DNA of 64,000 nucleotides, from positions 1 to 64,000 of the forward strand of contig JBCAXE010000001.1 in NCBI GenBank assembly GCA_038534195.1, written 5' to 3'. This DNA is from JAJFFW01 sp038534195 (lineage in GTDB: Bacteria; Pseudomonadota; Alphaproteobacteria; Caulobacterales; Parvularculaceae). This document shows, one piece after another, positions 16,676 to 24,874 of this stretch. The first letter of the stretch is position 1, and each line of letters opens with the position of its first letter. Both the position numbers and the translations under genes were made by a program. The notes beneath the pieces were generated by a model. The model saw only the letters and a list, made by a program, of their open reading frames with translations, was not told the origin of the DNA and ran no database searches.

Positions 16676-17094
16676 CCGCACAACCGGGGAAAGACCTTCT
16701 CCTCAAAATCGGAGACGGGCAAACGCCCGAGACCTTCACCACTGTCGCCGGCTTGCGCACGCGCACGCTCTCGCTGAATGCGCAAAGCGTCGATGTGACC
16801 CATGCGCAGTCCGTCGGCGGCTGGCGCGAATTGCTCGCGGGCGCGGGCGTGCGCCAGGCGTCCGCCTCCGGCGCCGGCGTCTTTTTGAATGATGCGTCAG
16901 CGGAAGATGTGCGCGGTGTCTTTTTTAGCGCCGCAATCCGTAACTGGCGGATCGTCATTCCGGGCTTTGGTGCGATCGAAGGACCATTCCATATCGCGAA
17001 CCTTGACTATGCGGGCGAATATGATGGGGAGGCGTCGGTCTCTCTGTCGCTCGATTCCGCCGGAGCGCTGACATTCACAGGAGCGACGCCATGA
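16672..17094 (+). CDS. GTA g9, major tail tube protein
   Basis: A 140-residue tail tube protein of the TP901-1-like major tail family. It starts with GKDLLLKIGDG, continues with TVAGLRTRTLSLNAQSVDVT, and has the central W...LAGAGVRQASASGAGVF block and a C-terminal strand DYAGEYDGEASVSLSLDSAG. It polymerises into the tube of the GTA tail. It overlaps g10 by 4 bp. Length agrees with the RcGTA protein. Confidence 0.9.
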   Translation: MTAQPGKDLLLKIGDGQTPETFTTVAGLRTRTLSLNAQSVDVTHAQSVGGWRELLAGAGVRQASASGAGVFLNDASAEDVRGVFFSAAIRNWRIVIPGFGAIEGPFHIANLDYAGEYDGEASVSLSLDSAGALTFTGATP

Positions 17095-17624
17095 CCGCGG
17101 CTTCTCCCGAGATTGTCATCAACGGCGAGACCTATCCGTTGCGTCTCACCCTCGGCGCTTTGGCGGCGATTGAAGATGTGGTGGGCGGCGGCGATTTCGC
17201 CGCGCTCCACGACCGGCTCAAAAAACCGCGCGTCGCCGATCTCGTTTTCATCCTGCATGCGCTGGCGGGCGGCGGCGGTAAGGCCATCGCTCTTGAAACG
17301 CTGAAAGCGGCGGATGTCGATCTGTCGGCGGCGGCGCACGCCATCGCACAAGCCTTCAAGGCGCTTGATCCGCAAGCGGAAAACGCGCCATCGGGCGCCA
17401 TGGAGGCGCCGGGAAAGTCGTTAGACCCCGCGTCCGAAGGGACGCATTCGAAAACGCCGTCCGAAGGGACGCATTCGAAAACGCCGTCCGAAGCGGCGCA
17501 TTCGAAAACTCCGTCCGAAGGGACACAAACAAAAATGGCGGATACGCCTTCGAGCGATACATCAAGCCCGAGCCGCCAGCCCATGGAAAGCTGCCCTGGC
17601 GCAGATGGTTCGCACACGCCGTGA
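17091..17624 (+). CDS. GTA g10 family protein with a repeat-extended C-terminus
   Basis: Residues 1-100 match the GTA gp10 family (PF11836-type tail assembly protein): a LRLTLGALAAIEDVVGGGDF helix, RVADLVFILHALAGGGG, and AIAQAFKAL. Family members are usually a little over 100 residues. Here 177 residues result from a C-terminal extension with four 9-residue repeats (SEGTHSKTP type, residues 115-150) and a Ser/Pro-rich tail. The extension is hydrophilic and looks disordered. Its function is unknown. It overlaps g9 (4 bp) and g10.1 (GTGA). Any tail-chaperone role is inferred from position. Confidence 0.82.
   Translation: MTAASPEIVINGETYPLRLTLGALAAIEDVVGGGDFAALHDRLKKPRVADLVFILHALAGGGGKAIALETLKAADVDLSAAAHAIAQAFKALDPQAENAPSGAMEAPGKSLDPASEGTHSKTPSEGTHSKTPSEAAHSKTPSEGTQTKMADTPSSDTSSPSRQPMESCPGADGSHTP
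17433..17540 (+). repeat. Four 27-bp tandem repeats in g10
   Basis: Units lie at 17433-17459, 17460-17486, 17487-17513 and 17514-17540. The first two are identical, the third differs slightly (GGGACG to GCGGCG, ACG to ACT) and the fourth is diverged. Each encodes one 9-residue SEGTHSKTP-like unit, so copy-number change keeps the reading frame. Confidence 0.95.
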
Positions 17625-17779
17625 TTAACCTGCGCCTCAGCCCCCGCGCATTCTGGCGTCTGACGCCGGAGGAATGGCGCTGGCTTACCGCCGTGACGGC
17701 GGAAGAAACCCTGTCCCGCGCCGACTTGTTGGCGCTTCACGACCAATATCCGGATAAGACTTATGGATCAGAAAATTAA
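17621..17779 (+). CDS. GTA g10.1-like tail assembly chaperone (52 residues)
   Basis: A short gene with a GTG start overlapping the g10 stop (GTGA) and a stop 14 bp inside g11. The product has the pattern LRLSPRAFWRLTPEEWRWL, then a TLSRADLLAL helix, matching the small phage tail assembly chaperones (PF09550 type) that lie before the tape-measure gene in GTAs and many phages. The frame is open further upstream in alternative frame to g10, but the GTG fits the family length. Easily missed because of its size. Confidence 0.75.
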   Translation: MINLRLSPRAFWRLTPEEWRWLTAVTAEETLSRADLLALHDQYPDKTYGSEN

Positions 17780-18296
17780 TGTCACCGTCGACGCAAGCGG
17801 CGTCACAAACGGCTTGCAGGAGGCGAGCGCCGAGATCGACCGGATCGCGCGCGATGAAATCGCGCCGGCCGCCGCGCTCATTGAGGATGCATTTTCCTCA
17901 GCAGCGAGAACAATCGAAACGCAATTATCGCGCGCGGCGCGTTCCGGCAAGCTGTCATTAAGATCGCTCGGTCGCGCGCTCTATCGCGACTTGCGCAACA
18001 GCGCGGTCGACAGTCTCGTGCGCCGCCCGATCCAGAATTTGCTGACGGGTGTTTTCGGCGGCGGGCGCGCCGCCGGCGGGTTTGCTGCGCCTGGCGCGTC
18101 TTATCTCGTGGGCGAGCGCGGCCCTGAAATTTTCACGCCCGGCGCGGCCGGAACCGTTTCGCCCATGGGCGCGAGCGGCGTCACCGTAAATATCTCGCTG
18201 CCGGGCGTCACCGACGCCGACAGCTTCCGCCGCACTGAGGCGCAGGTGGCCGCCGGGCTCGCCCGCGCGCTCGGCCGCGGCCAGCGAAATCTGTGA
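17763..18296 (+). CDS. GTA g11, tail tape measure protein
   Basis: A 177-residue tape measure/tail-length protein. N-terminal DQKINVTVDASGVTNGLQEA resembles the start of phage tape measures. A helical region (about 20-100) leads to a Gly/Ala-rich stretch with the SYLVGERGPEIFTPGAAGTV motif typical of tail-tape C-terminal parts. It is far shorter than phage tape measures, as expected for the short GTA tail. It overlaps g10.1 by 17 bp. Confidence 0.85.
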   Translation: MDQKINVTVDASGVTNGLQEASAEIDRIARDEIAPAAALIEDAFSSAARTIETQLSRAARSGKLSLRSLGRALYRDLRNSAVDSLVRRPIQNLLTGVFGGGRAAGGFAAPGASYLVGERGPEIFTPGAAGTVSPMGASGVTVNISLPGVTDADSFRRTEAQVAAGLARALGRGQRNL

Positions 18297-18304
18297 GGGC
18301 CGCG

Positions 18305-18928
18305 ATGTCGTTTCATGAAGATCTTTTCCCTGTCGATATTGCGCTGAACTCCGAAGGCGGGCCCATGCGGAAGACTGATATCGTCGCGCTCGCCTCCGGC
18401 CATGAAGAGCGCAATTCCCCGTGGGCCGGCTCGCGCCGAACGTTTAACGCCGGCTATGGCGTGAAATCGCTCGCCGATATGGAAGCGGTGATCGCGTTTT
18501 TCGAGGCGCGCCGCGGCCAGCTTTACGGCTTCCGGTTTCGCGACCCCTTCGATCATAAATCCTGTGCGCTCGGCGAGACGCCGTCAGCGGACGATCAGGT
18601 GATCGGGGCGGGCGACGGCGTTGAAACCGTCTTTTCCCTCACCAAGACCTATGAAAGCGGCGGCGCGACCTATGTTCGCCGGATCGCCAAACCTGTCGTG
18701 GGAACTGTGTTGGTCAGCGTTGACGGCGCGGCGGTCTCAAGCGTCGCCATTGATGAGACAAGCGGGACGCTCACCTTCGATGCGCCGCCGCCGCAAGGCG
18801 CCGTCATCGCCGCCGGATATGTGTTCGACACGCCGGTGCGCTTCGATACGGACAGCCTGCGGATCAATCTCGCCGCCTACAAAGCGGGGGACATCCCGTC
18901 GATCCCGCTGATTGAGGTGCTGGTCTGA
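18305..18928 (+). CDS. GTA g12, distal tail protein (DUF2460)
   Basis: A 207-residue DUF2460 protein forming the distal tail ring. Diagnostic blocks are FPVDIALNSEGGPMRKTDIV, a W..SRRTFNAGYGVKSL segment, FFEARRGQLYGFRFRDPFDHKS and the C-terminal AGYVFDTPVRFDTDSL..N..AY. An in-frame GTG at 18293 overlaps the g11 stop and would add four residues, but the ATG at 18305 begins the family homology. The end shares one base with g13. Confidence 0.92.
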   Translation: MSFHEDLFPVDIALNSEGGPMRKTDIVALASGHEERNSPWAGSRRTFNAGYGVKSLADMEAVIAFFEARRGQLYGFRFRDPFDHKSCALGETPSADDQVIGAGDGVETVFSLTKTYESGGATYVRRIAKPVVGTVLVSVDGAAVSSVAIDETSGTLTFDAPPPQGAVIAAGYVFDTPVRFDTDSLRINLAAYKAGDIPSIPLIEVLV

Positions 18929-19812
18929 TGCGCGCGTTCGACCCCGTCTTGCAGGCCCATCTCGACAGCGGCGCCACGACGCTCTGCCATTGCTGGCGGA
19001 TCGTCCGCCGCGACGGCGAAACGATCGGCTTTACCGATCATGACCGTCCGCTCGCTTTTGACGGCGTGACGTTCGCGCCTGAAACCGGCGCCAGCGGCGC
19101 AGCGCTCACCTCAAGCGCTGATCTTTCCGTGGACAATGGCGAGATCGAGGGCGCGCTCACCTCCGAGCGCCTTTCACCGGAAGACCTGATCGCGGGGCGC
19201 TATGACGGCGCAAGCGTTGAGGTGTGGCGCGTCAACTGGGCCGCGCCGGACCAGCGCTGGCTTCAAAAGAGCGGCGTCATCGGCGAGGTCAAACGCGACG
19301 GCGATCGCTTCACGGCGGAAATTCGAGGGCTCTCCCACGCGCTCGATCAGGCCTCGGGCCGGGTCTATCAGCGCCAGTGCGATGCGCGCCTTGGCGACGC
19401 CCGGTGCGGCGTTGATCTTGATACGCCGCAATTGACCGCCAGCGGAACCGTTTCCGCGCTCGTGGACGATCAGCGTTTCACCGCGGACGGTCTCGGCGCG
19501 TTCGACGATGGCTGGTTTGACCATGGCGTTCTCGTCTGGACCGGCGGCGCCAATGCCGGAACGCGCGGCCTCGTCAAGGCGCATGGCGTGAGCGCGACCG
19601 GGACCTCGCTTTCTCTGTGGACACCGGCCGGCGCAGCTGTGGCCGCCGGCGATACGTTCACGATTTCCGCCGGCTGCGACCGTCGTCACCAGACCTGCGC
19701 GGAGAAATTCGGTAATCTCGTCAATTTCCGCGGGTTCCATTTGATGCCCGGTAACGACTTCGCCGTGAGCTATCCGCTGCGGGGCGAGCGAAACGACGGC
19801 GGGCGGCGATGA
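18928..19812 (+). CDS. GTA g13, tail hub protein (DUF2163, Fe-S-like cysteines)
   Basis: A 294-residue protein of the DUF2163 (phage BR0599-like) family. It opens LQAHLDSGATTLCHCWRI, followed by GFTDHDRPLAFDG and the block QRQCDARLGDARCGVDL. The C-terminal ISAGCDRRHQTCAEKFGNL completes four cysteines, which in RcGTA bind an iron-sulfur cluster. It assembles below the distal tail ring. It overlaps g14 by 4 bp. Confidence 0.92.
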   Translation: MRAFDPVLQAHLDSGATTLCHCWRIVRRDGETIGFTDHDRPLAFDGVTFAPETGASGAALTSSADLSVDNGEIEGALTSERLSPEDLIAGRYDGASVEVWRVNWAAPDQRWLQKSGVIGEVKRDGDRFTAEIRGLSHALDQASGRVYQRQCDARLGDARCGVDLDTPQLTASGTVSALVDDQRFTADGLGAFDDGWFDHGVLVWTGGANAGTRGLVKAHGVSATGTSLSLWTPAGAAVAAGDTFTISAGCDRRHQTCAEKFGNLVNFRGFHLMPGNDFAVSYPLRGERNDGGRR

Positions 19813-20279
19813 CCGGTCCGCTTCTCCCCGAAAACGCAAATGCAACCCGTACGGACATTCTTGCGGTGGCGCGCGATTGGCTCGGCACGCCTTATGTGCA
19901 CCAGGCGTCGACGAAAGGCGCAGGCTGCGATTGCCTTGGTCTCGTGCGCGGCGTCTACCGCGAGATCTATGGCGGCGAGCCGGAGCTGCCGCCGCCCTAT
20001 ACGCCGGACTGGAACGAACGCGCGCACTTAAAAGACGGCGTCTCGGAGCCTCTGCTCGACGCCGCCCGCCGTAACCTTAGCCCCGTCGATGCGCCGCAGC
20101 CGGGCGACGTCCTGATCTTCCGGATCATGCGCGGCGGCCCGGCGAAACATTGCGGCGTCATGAGCGCCGACGATCAATTCTTTCACGCCTATGCGGGGCG
20201 CGCCGTGATCGAAAGCTGGCTCAATCGCTGGTGGCGCGCGCGCATCGCCGGGGCGTTCGCCTTTCCAGGAGTTTTGTAA
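19809..20279 (+). CDS. GTA g14, NlpC/P60 tail peptidase
   Basis: A 156-residue NlpC/P60 cysteine peptidase, placed to open recipient peptidoglycan at the tail tip. DWLGTPYVHQAS leads into the nucleophile Cys42 in GCDCLGLVRGVY. His114 is in PAKHCGVM, and a late polar residue follows in FFHAYAGRAVIESWL. The PPYTPDW block is typical of GTA homologues. It overlaps g13 by 4 bp, and its TAA shares a base with the ATG of g15. Confidence 0.93.
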   Translation: MTGPLLPENANATRTDILAVARDWLGTPYVHQASTKGAGCDCLGLVRGVYREIYGGEPELPPPYTPDWNERAHLKDGVSEPLLDAARRNLSPVDAPQPGDVLIFRIMRGGPAKHCGVMSADDQFFHAYAGRAVIESWLNRWWRARIAGAFAFPGVL

Positions 20280-23200
20280 TGGCCCAACTTGTTCTTTCCG
20301 CCGCTTCATCCGCCGCCGCTGCGATCGGCAATGCCGGCATCGGCGCCGCGATTGCGCGCACCGCGGCGTCAACGGCGGCGAGTTTTGTGGCGGGGCGCGT
20401 GGACCGCTTAATCTTCGGCCCGCAAAAGCGTACCGTCGAAGGCCCGCGCCTTGAAAGCTTCACCGTACAAGCCTCGACGGAAGGCGCCGGTATTTTGCGC
20501 GTCTATGGACGTGCGCGCGTCGCGGGGCAATTGATCTGGGCGGCGAATTTCAAAGAGATGACCGCTGAGACGACCGAAAGCGCCGGCGGCAAGGGCGGGC
20601 GCTCAGCCACGCAGACAAATTTTACGGAGTATCTTTATTCAATTTCTTTCGCAGTGGGTCTCTGCGAAGGCGTGATCAACCGGATTGGCCGCGTCTGGGC
20701 CGACGGCAAGCCCCTTGATCTTTCCAAGATCAATTACCGACTTTATCGCGGGACCGACGATCAAACACCGGACGATCTGATCAACAGTGTCGAAGGCGGC
20801 GCGCCCGCCTATCGCGGCCTCGCTTATATCGTCTTTGAAGATCTGCCGCTCAAGGATTTCGGCAATCGCATTCCGCAATTGGCGTTCGAAGTGGAAAAGC
20901 GTCTCGCGCAGGACGATGACGGCGCGCTCGAAAACGCGGTCGCCGCTGTGACCATGATCCCAGGCACCGGCGAGTTCGTCTACGGAACAACGAAGGTCGT
21001 ACGGGAAGCGGGCGAGGGCGTCACCCTGTCTGAAAATGTGAACAACAATAGCGGCGAGACCAATTTTGTCGCCTCGCTCGACGCGGCGCAATCGACGCTC
21101 CCGAACTTAAAGTCCGCCTCGCTCGTCGTTTCCTGGTTCGGCGACAGTCTCGATGCGGGCGCCTGTCAGTTGCGGCCGGGTGTTGAAACCGTCGATAAGA
21201 CGACCGCGCCCTACGCCTGGTCTGCGGGCGGCGTAGACCGCGGCGGCGCGCGCCTCATCAGCCGCCTGAACGATGCGCCGGCCTTTGGCGGCACGCCTGC
21301 GGACCGCGCCGTCATCGAAGGCGTTGAGGCCATGAAAGCGGCGGGCCTCAAGGTCATGTTTCATCCCTTCATTTTGATGGATATTCCGGGCTCTTATCCG
21401 TGGCGCGGACGGATCGGCGCGGGCGGCGTTGACGGAACTCCGGCGGCGACGAGCGCTGTGGCGGCGTTTTTCGGCGCCGCGCAGCCGTCGCATTTTTCCG
21501 TTCAGAACGGCGCGATCGTTTATGCGGGACCGGCGGAATGGTCTTTCCGGCGCATGATCCTCCATTACGCCCATCTTTGCGCGCTGGCGGGCGGCGTCGA
21601 TACGTTTCTTCTGGGCTCTGAATTGCGCGCGCTCACAACAATGCGCGACGGTGCGGGCGGGTATCCCGCCGTGGCGGCGATGCGTGCGCTCGCCGCTGAC
21701 GTGCGGTCTGTTCTCGGGCCCCAGACGGCGATCTCCTACGGCGCCGACTGGTCGGAATATTTCGGTCATCAGCTTGCGGACGGCCCCAGCGACGTCATCT
21801 TTCATCTGGACGACTTCTGGAGCGATCCGGCCGTGGATTTTGTGGGCGTTGACAATTACGTCCCGCTTGCGGACTGGCGCGACGGTTTCGCCCATACGGA
21901 TGCGCTCGCCGGCGCCGCGGGGCCCTACGATCCGGCTTATCTCAGCGCAAACGTCGAAGGCGGGGAGGGCTATGACTGGTTCTACGCAAACGCCGCCGAC
22001 CGTGATGCGCAGTTGCGAACGCCGATCACCGACGGCGCCTATGACGAGCCCTGGATCTACCGTTACAAGGATTTCAAAAACTGGTGGTCCCAGCCTCATT
22101 ATAATCGTATCGGCGGCGTGCGGGCGTCTGCGTCCACTGGATGGATCCCCCAGTCAAAACCCATACGCTTCACCGAGGCAGGCTGTCCCGCCGTGGACAA
22201 AGGCGCAAACCAGCCGAATGTTTTCGTGGACGAAAAATCAAGCGAAAGCGCCTTGCCCTATTTCTCAACCGGCGCCCGCGATGATCTCGCCCAGCGGCGC
22301 TATATCGAGGCGCTTCTCGGCTATTGGCGCGATCCCGCCAACAATCCCATATCGTCCGTCTACGGCGGGCCGATGATCGATGTGGACGCGGCGCATATTT
22401 ACGCCTGGGACGCGCGGCCCTTTCCGTTCTTCCCCGCCCGCCGCGATATCTGGGGCGATAGCGCCAATTGGGAAAAAGGTCATTGGCTGAACGGCCGCGC
22501 CGGCCGCGCGCCCTTGTCGCTCCTTATCGATGCGCTTGCTGGCGCCCATGCCCCGGTGGAGGCGGGCGGTCTTAAAGGCGTGATCACCGGCTATGTGATC
22601 GACCGCCCCATGAGCCCGCGCGAGATGATTGATCCGCTGGCGAATGTCTTCCAGTTCGACATGATCGAAGCTGGCGCCGTGATCCGGTTTCAGCCGCGCG
22701 ACGCAGAGCCGGTCGCGACCATCGCCCGCAGTGCGCTCGCCGATGCGAGCGATGCGCTCTTTTCGGTCACCCTGGCGCAGGAGGCTGACCTGCCCGTGGC
22801 TTTCCGTCTCGGCTTTATTGATGAAGGCGCAGACTTTTCGCCCGCCGTCGCCGAAGCGCGCGATCCGGGCTGCGCCGCCGACGCGAGCGGCGCGATCCGG
22901 TTTTGTCCGGCGCGCGAAGGCGGCGCTGAAATCGCAGGCGTTATTCCGCAAGCCGAGGCCGAGGCGCGGGCGCGCTCCATTCTGGCGGATGCGTGGGTGA
23001 TGCGCGAGCGCGCCGTCTTCTCCCTGCCGCCGTCGCGCGCGGCTCTTGAGCCCGGCGACGCTGTGGAGTTTGAAACGGACGGCGCGCAGCGGCGCTACCG
23101 GATCACCGACGTCACTGACGCCGGCGTGCGCGAGATTGAGGCGGTGCGCGTGTCCCCGTCCGTCTACGAAGCGCCCGTGGGCGCGCTTGCGGTCAAAGCG

Positions 23201-24154
23201 CCGCCGACGCTGCCCGTTTACGGCGCGCCGATCTGGACACTGATGGATTTGCCGCTCCTGCGCGACGATGATGATCCGGCCGCGCCCACCTTCGCCGCCT
23301 TCGCCGATCCATGGCCGGGCGCGGCGGCGCTCTACCGTGATCCCGGCGGGGGAACGCCGGTCGCCGCCGGCCGCGCGAGCGTCGCGGCCGTAATGGGCCG
23401 CCTTGATGCGCCGCTGCCTTCCGCGCCGTCAGGGCGCTGGATCAATCAGTCGGTGACAGTGTCGCTGACCTCGGGCGGCCTCGCATCGCGCTCGGTGGAA
23501 GATATTTTTGCAGGCGCAAATCTGATGGCGGTGCAATCGGCGTCGGGCGCTTTTGAGGTGTTTCAGTTCCGCGACGCAACGCTTGTGGAGCCTGGTCAGT
23601 GGCGGCTGTCGCATCTGTTGCGCGGGCAGGCGGGGACCGACGCCGAAGCCCTGGCGGGCGCCGCCGCCGGCGCGCGTACGGTGTTGTTGACGCGTGCGCT
23701 GTCTCAGCCTGCGTTCAACGCTGATCTGCGCGGCGCGTCTTTCACATGGTCCGCGGGCCCAGAAGGCGATGCGCCGGGCACGGAGACGTATACGGAGAAA
23801 AATCTCGTTTTAACGGCGCGGGGATTGCGACCGCTCTCGCCAGTCCATTTGCGCGCGCGCCCTGACAATGGCGGTTTCGCGTTGCAATGGATTCGCCGCA
23901 CACGGATCGGCGGCGACAGTTGGGAAAGTGAAGCGCCGCTCGGCGAAGTGACAGAACGCTATCAGGTGACGATCTATGACGGCGCGGCGCCGGTCCGGAC
24001 GGTCGAGACCACGGCGCCGCGCTACGCCTACGCCGCCGCGGACGCGGCCGCCGACTTCGGCGCGGCCCCGGCGAGCCTTGCCTTCGGCGTGCGCCAATGG
24101 TCCGACCGCGTTGGCTGGGGCGACGAAGCCCGCCTAACCGCCGCCTCCCCTTAA
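20279..24154 (+). CDS. GTA g15, megatron tail host-specificity protein
   Basis: A 1291-residue tail-tip protein. Residues 1-45 are an Ala-rich hydrophobic lead. The phage tail-hub part follows (RTVEGPRLESFTVQASTEGA, FAVGLCEGVINRIGRVWADG). A glycoside-hydrolase-like TIM barrel (GTA_TIM) lies at about 330-640, with FHPFILMDIPGSYPWRGRIG, FLLGSELRALT and DFVGVDNYVPLADWRDG; Phage-tail_3 type domains come next. The carboxyl third is beta-rich (LSHLLRGQAGTDAEA). The start at 20279 overlaps the g14 stop; the upstream open frame is a shadow of g14. The stop codon TAA lies in the loop of a CCTCCCC/GGGGAGG hairpin, so the last residues may derive from an inserted repeat. Confidence 0.93.
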   Translation: MAQLVLSAASSAAAAIGNAGIGAAIARTAASTAASFVAGRVDRLIFGPQKRTVEGPRLESFTVQASTEGAGILRVYGRARVAGQLIWAANFKEMTAETTESAGGKGGRSATQTNFTEYLYSISFAVGLCEGVINRIGRVWADGKPLDLSKINYRLYRGTDDQTPDDLINSVEGGAPAYRGLAYIVFEDLPLKDFGNRIPQLAFEVEKRLAQDDDGALENAVAAVTMIPGTGEFVYGTTKVVREAGEGVTLSENVNNNSGETNFVASLDAAQSTLPNLKSASLVVSWFGDSLDAGACQLRPGVETVDKTTAPYAWSAGGVDRGGARLISRLNDAPAFGGTPADRAVIEGVEAMKAAGLKVMFHPFILMDIPGSYPWRGRIGAGGVDGTPAATSAVAAFFGAAQPSHFSVQNGAIVYAGPAEWSFRRMILHYAHLCALAGGVDTFLLGSELRALTTMRDGAGGYPAVAAMRALAADVRSVLGPQTAISYGADWSEYFGHQLADGPSDVIFHLDDFWSDPAVDFVGVDNYVPLADWRDGFAHTDALAGAAGPYDPAYLSANVEGGEGYDWFYANAADRDAQLRTPITDGAYDEPWIYRYKDFKNWWSQPHYNRIGGVRASASTGWIPQSKPIRFTEAGCPAVDKGANQPNVFVDEKSSESALPYFSTGARDDLAQRRYIEALLGYWRDPANNPISSVYGGPMIDVDAAHIYAWDARPFPFFPARRDIWGDSANWEKGHWLNGRAGRAPLSLLIDALAGAHAPVEAGGLKGVITGYVIDRPMSPREMIDPLANVFQFDMIEAGAVIRFQPRDAEPVATIARSALADASDALFSVTLAQEADLPVAFRLGFIDEGADFSPAVAEARDPGCAADASGAIRFCPAREGGAEIAGVIPQAEAEARARSILADAWVMRERAVFSLPPSRAALEPGDAVEFETDGAQRRYRITDVTDAGVREIEAVRVSPSVYEAPVGALAVKAPPTLPVYGAPIWTLMDLPLLRDDDDPAAPTFAAFADPWPGAAALYRDPGGGTPVAAGRASVAAVMGRLDAPLPSAPSGRWINQSVTVSLTSGGLASRSVEDIFAGANLMAVQSASGAFEVFQFRDATLVEPGQWRLSHLLRGQAGTDAEALAGAAAGARTVLLTRALSQPAFNADLRGASFTWSAGPEGDAPGTETYTEKNLVLTARGLRPLSPVHLRARPDNGGFALQWIRRTRIGGDSWESEAPLGEVTERYQVTIYDGAAPVRTVETTAPRYAYAAADAAADFGAAPASLAFGVRQWSDRVGWGDEARLTAASP

Positions 24155-24393
24155 AAAGGGGAGGCTTTCGCCAAGGGAGAATGGTTCGCGATCATATCGT
24201 CATACACCGGCATGCGTTGGGCGACCCCATTGCTTGCAGCTGGTCTGGCGAAAGGAGGGGATCGACGCCCGCAATCGGTCTCCCAGAGTTTCGCCCGCCG
24301 CTGATCCCCACCTTTCGCCGGGGATCGCGCTGTCGCGCAATCGCGGCTCAAGCCTCCCCTTTCCAAGGGGAGGAGGACTGCTATGGTTCGCAT
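24144..24393. repeat. Hairpin-rich repeat element between GTA and DUF559 gene
   Basis: The element starts with CCTCCCC-7 nt-GGGGAGG (24144-24164) and ends with a 9-bp hairpin, CCTCCCCTT/AAGGGGAGG (24353-24373). Inside, GGCGAAAGGAGGGGATC (24247-24263) pairs with GATCCCCACCTTTCGCC (24303-24319), 16 of 17 positions. Both outer hairpins are followed by ATGGTTCGC and ATAT, so the ends look like diverged copies of one unit. It has no transposase. Similar short palindromic repeats next to DUF559 genes recur in alphaproteobacteria as far as I recall; the family name is not known to me. Confidence 0.6.
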
Positions 24394-24792
24394 ATGAACG
24401 CACGATTTGATCGAACGAGAGAAAAGACCAAGCGGGCGCGCCGCTTGCGCGGCGAAATGACGAGGGCGGAGAAAATCATCTGGTCAAAGATTAATCGCGG
24501 GCAATGCGAAAACCTGAAATTTCGCAGGCAGTATCTGATCGGTCCCTATGTCCTCGATTTCTATTGTCCATCGATTGGATTGTGCATCGAGATCGACGGC
24601 GAGCAGCATGCTGTTGAGGCGCAACAAGAGCAGGACGCGCAACGCACCGCTTTTCTGGAAGCGCGCATCATTGATGTCTTGCGGTTCTGGAACAGCGAAA
24701 TTTTCGAAGACCTCGATAGCATCGTGAGCGCAATCCGCGACCGCGCGCTTACCCTGGCCGCGCGCGCCGAAGAAAACCGGGAAACCCTATGA
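24394..24792 (+). CDS. DUF559 endonuclease-like protein (Vsr fold)
   Basis: A 132-residue DUF559 protein, related in fold to very-short-patch-repair and restriction-type nucleases. Basic N-terminus TREKTKRARRLRGEMTRAE, then FRRQYLIGPYVLDFYC, then IGLCIEIDGEQHA with the acidic D..C....E.D cluster of the PD-(D/E)xK-like core, and a C-terminal FLEARIIDVLRFWNSEIF. Full family length, so probably intact. The start at ATG 24394 overlaps the stop of a 4-codon open frame (ATG 24383, preceded by AGGAGG). Such genes are often patchily distributed and mobile; the biological role is unknown. Confidence 0.8.
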   Translation: MNARFDRTREKTKRARRLRGEMTRAEKIIWSKINRGQCENLKFRRQYLIGPYVLDFYCPSIGLCIEIDGEQHAVEAQQEQDAQRTAFLEARIIDVLRFWNSEIFEDLDSIVSAIRDRALTLAARAEENRETL

Positions 24793-24874
24793 TTTGGTCT
24801 TCGTTCCCGTTGGCGCGGCGTTTATGGTAAGGGTGTTGCGGTGCAAGCATGAAGAAATTTCGGGGAGTTCAACT

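Noticed and set aside
17433..17540. CRISPR array
   Set aside because: The 27-bp units are contiguous without spacers and encode in-frame protein repeats.
21107..22099. 330-codon antisense frame opposite g15
   Set aside because: Third-position GC bias supports the plus-strand g15; the antisense protein is Arg/His/Ala-rich with no domain.
10446..24154. Prophage instead of gene transfer agent
   Set aside because: No integrase, repressor, replication or lysis gene, no att-like flanking repeats seen; gene order and proteins match RcGTA.
24144..24393. Insertion sequence
   Set aside because: No transposase frame and only about 250 bp; treated as a non-autonomous repeat instead.
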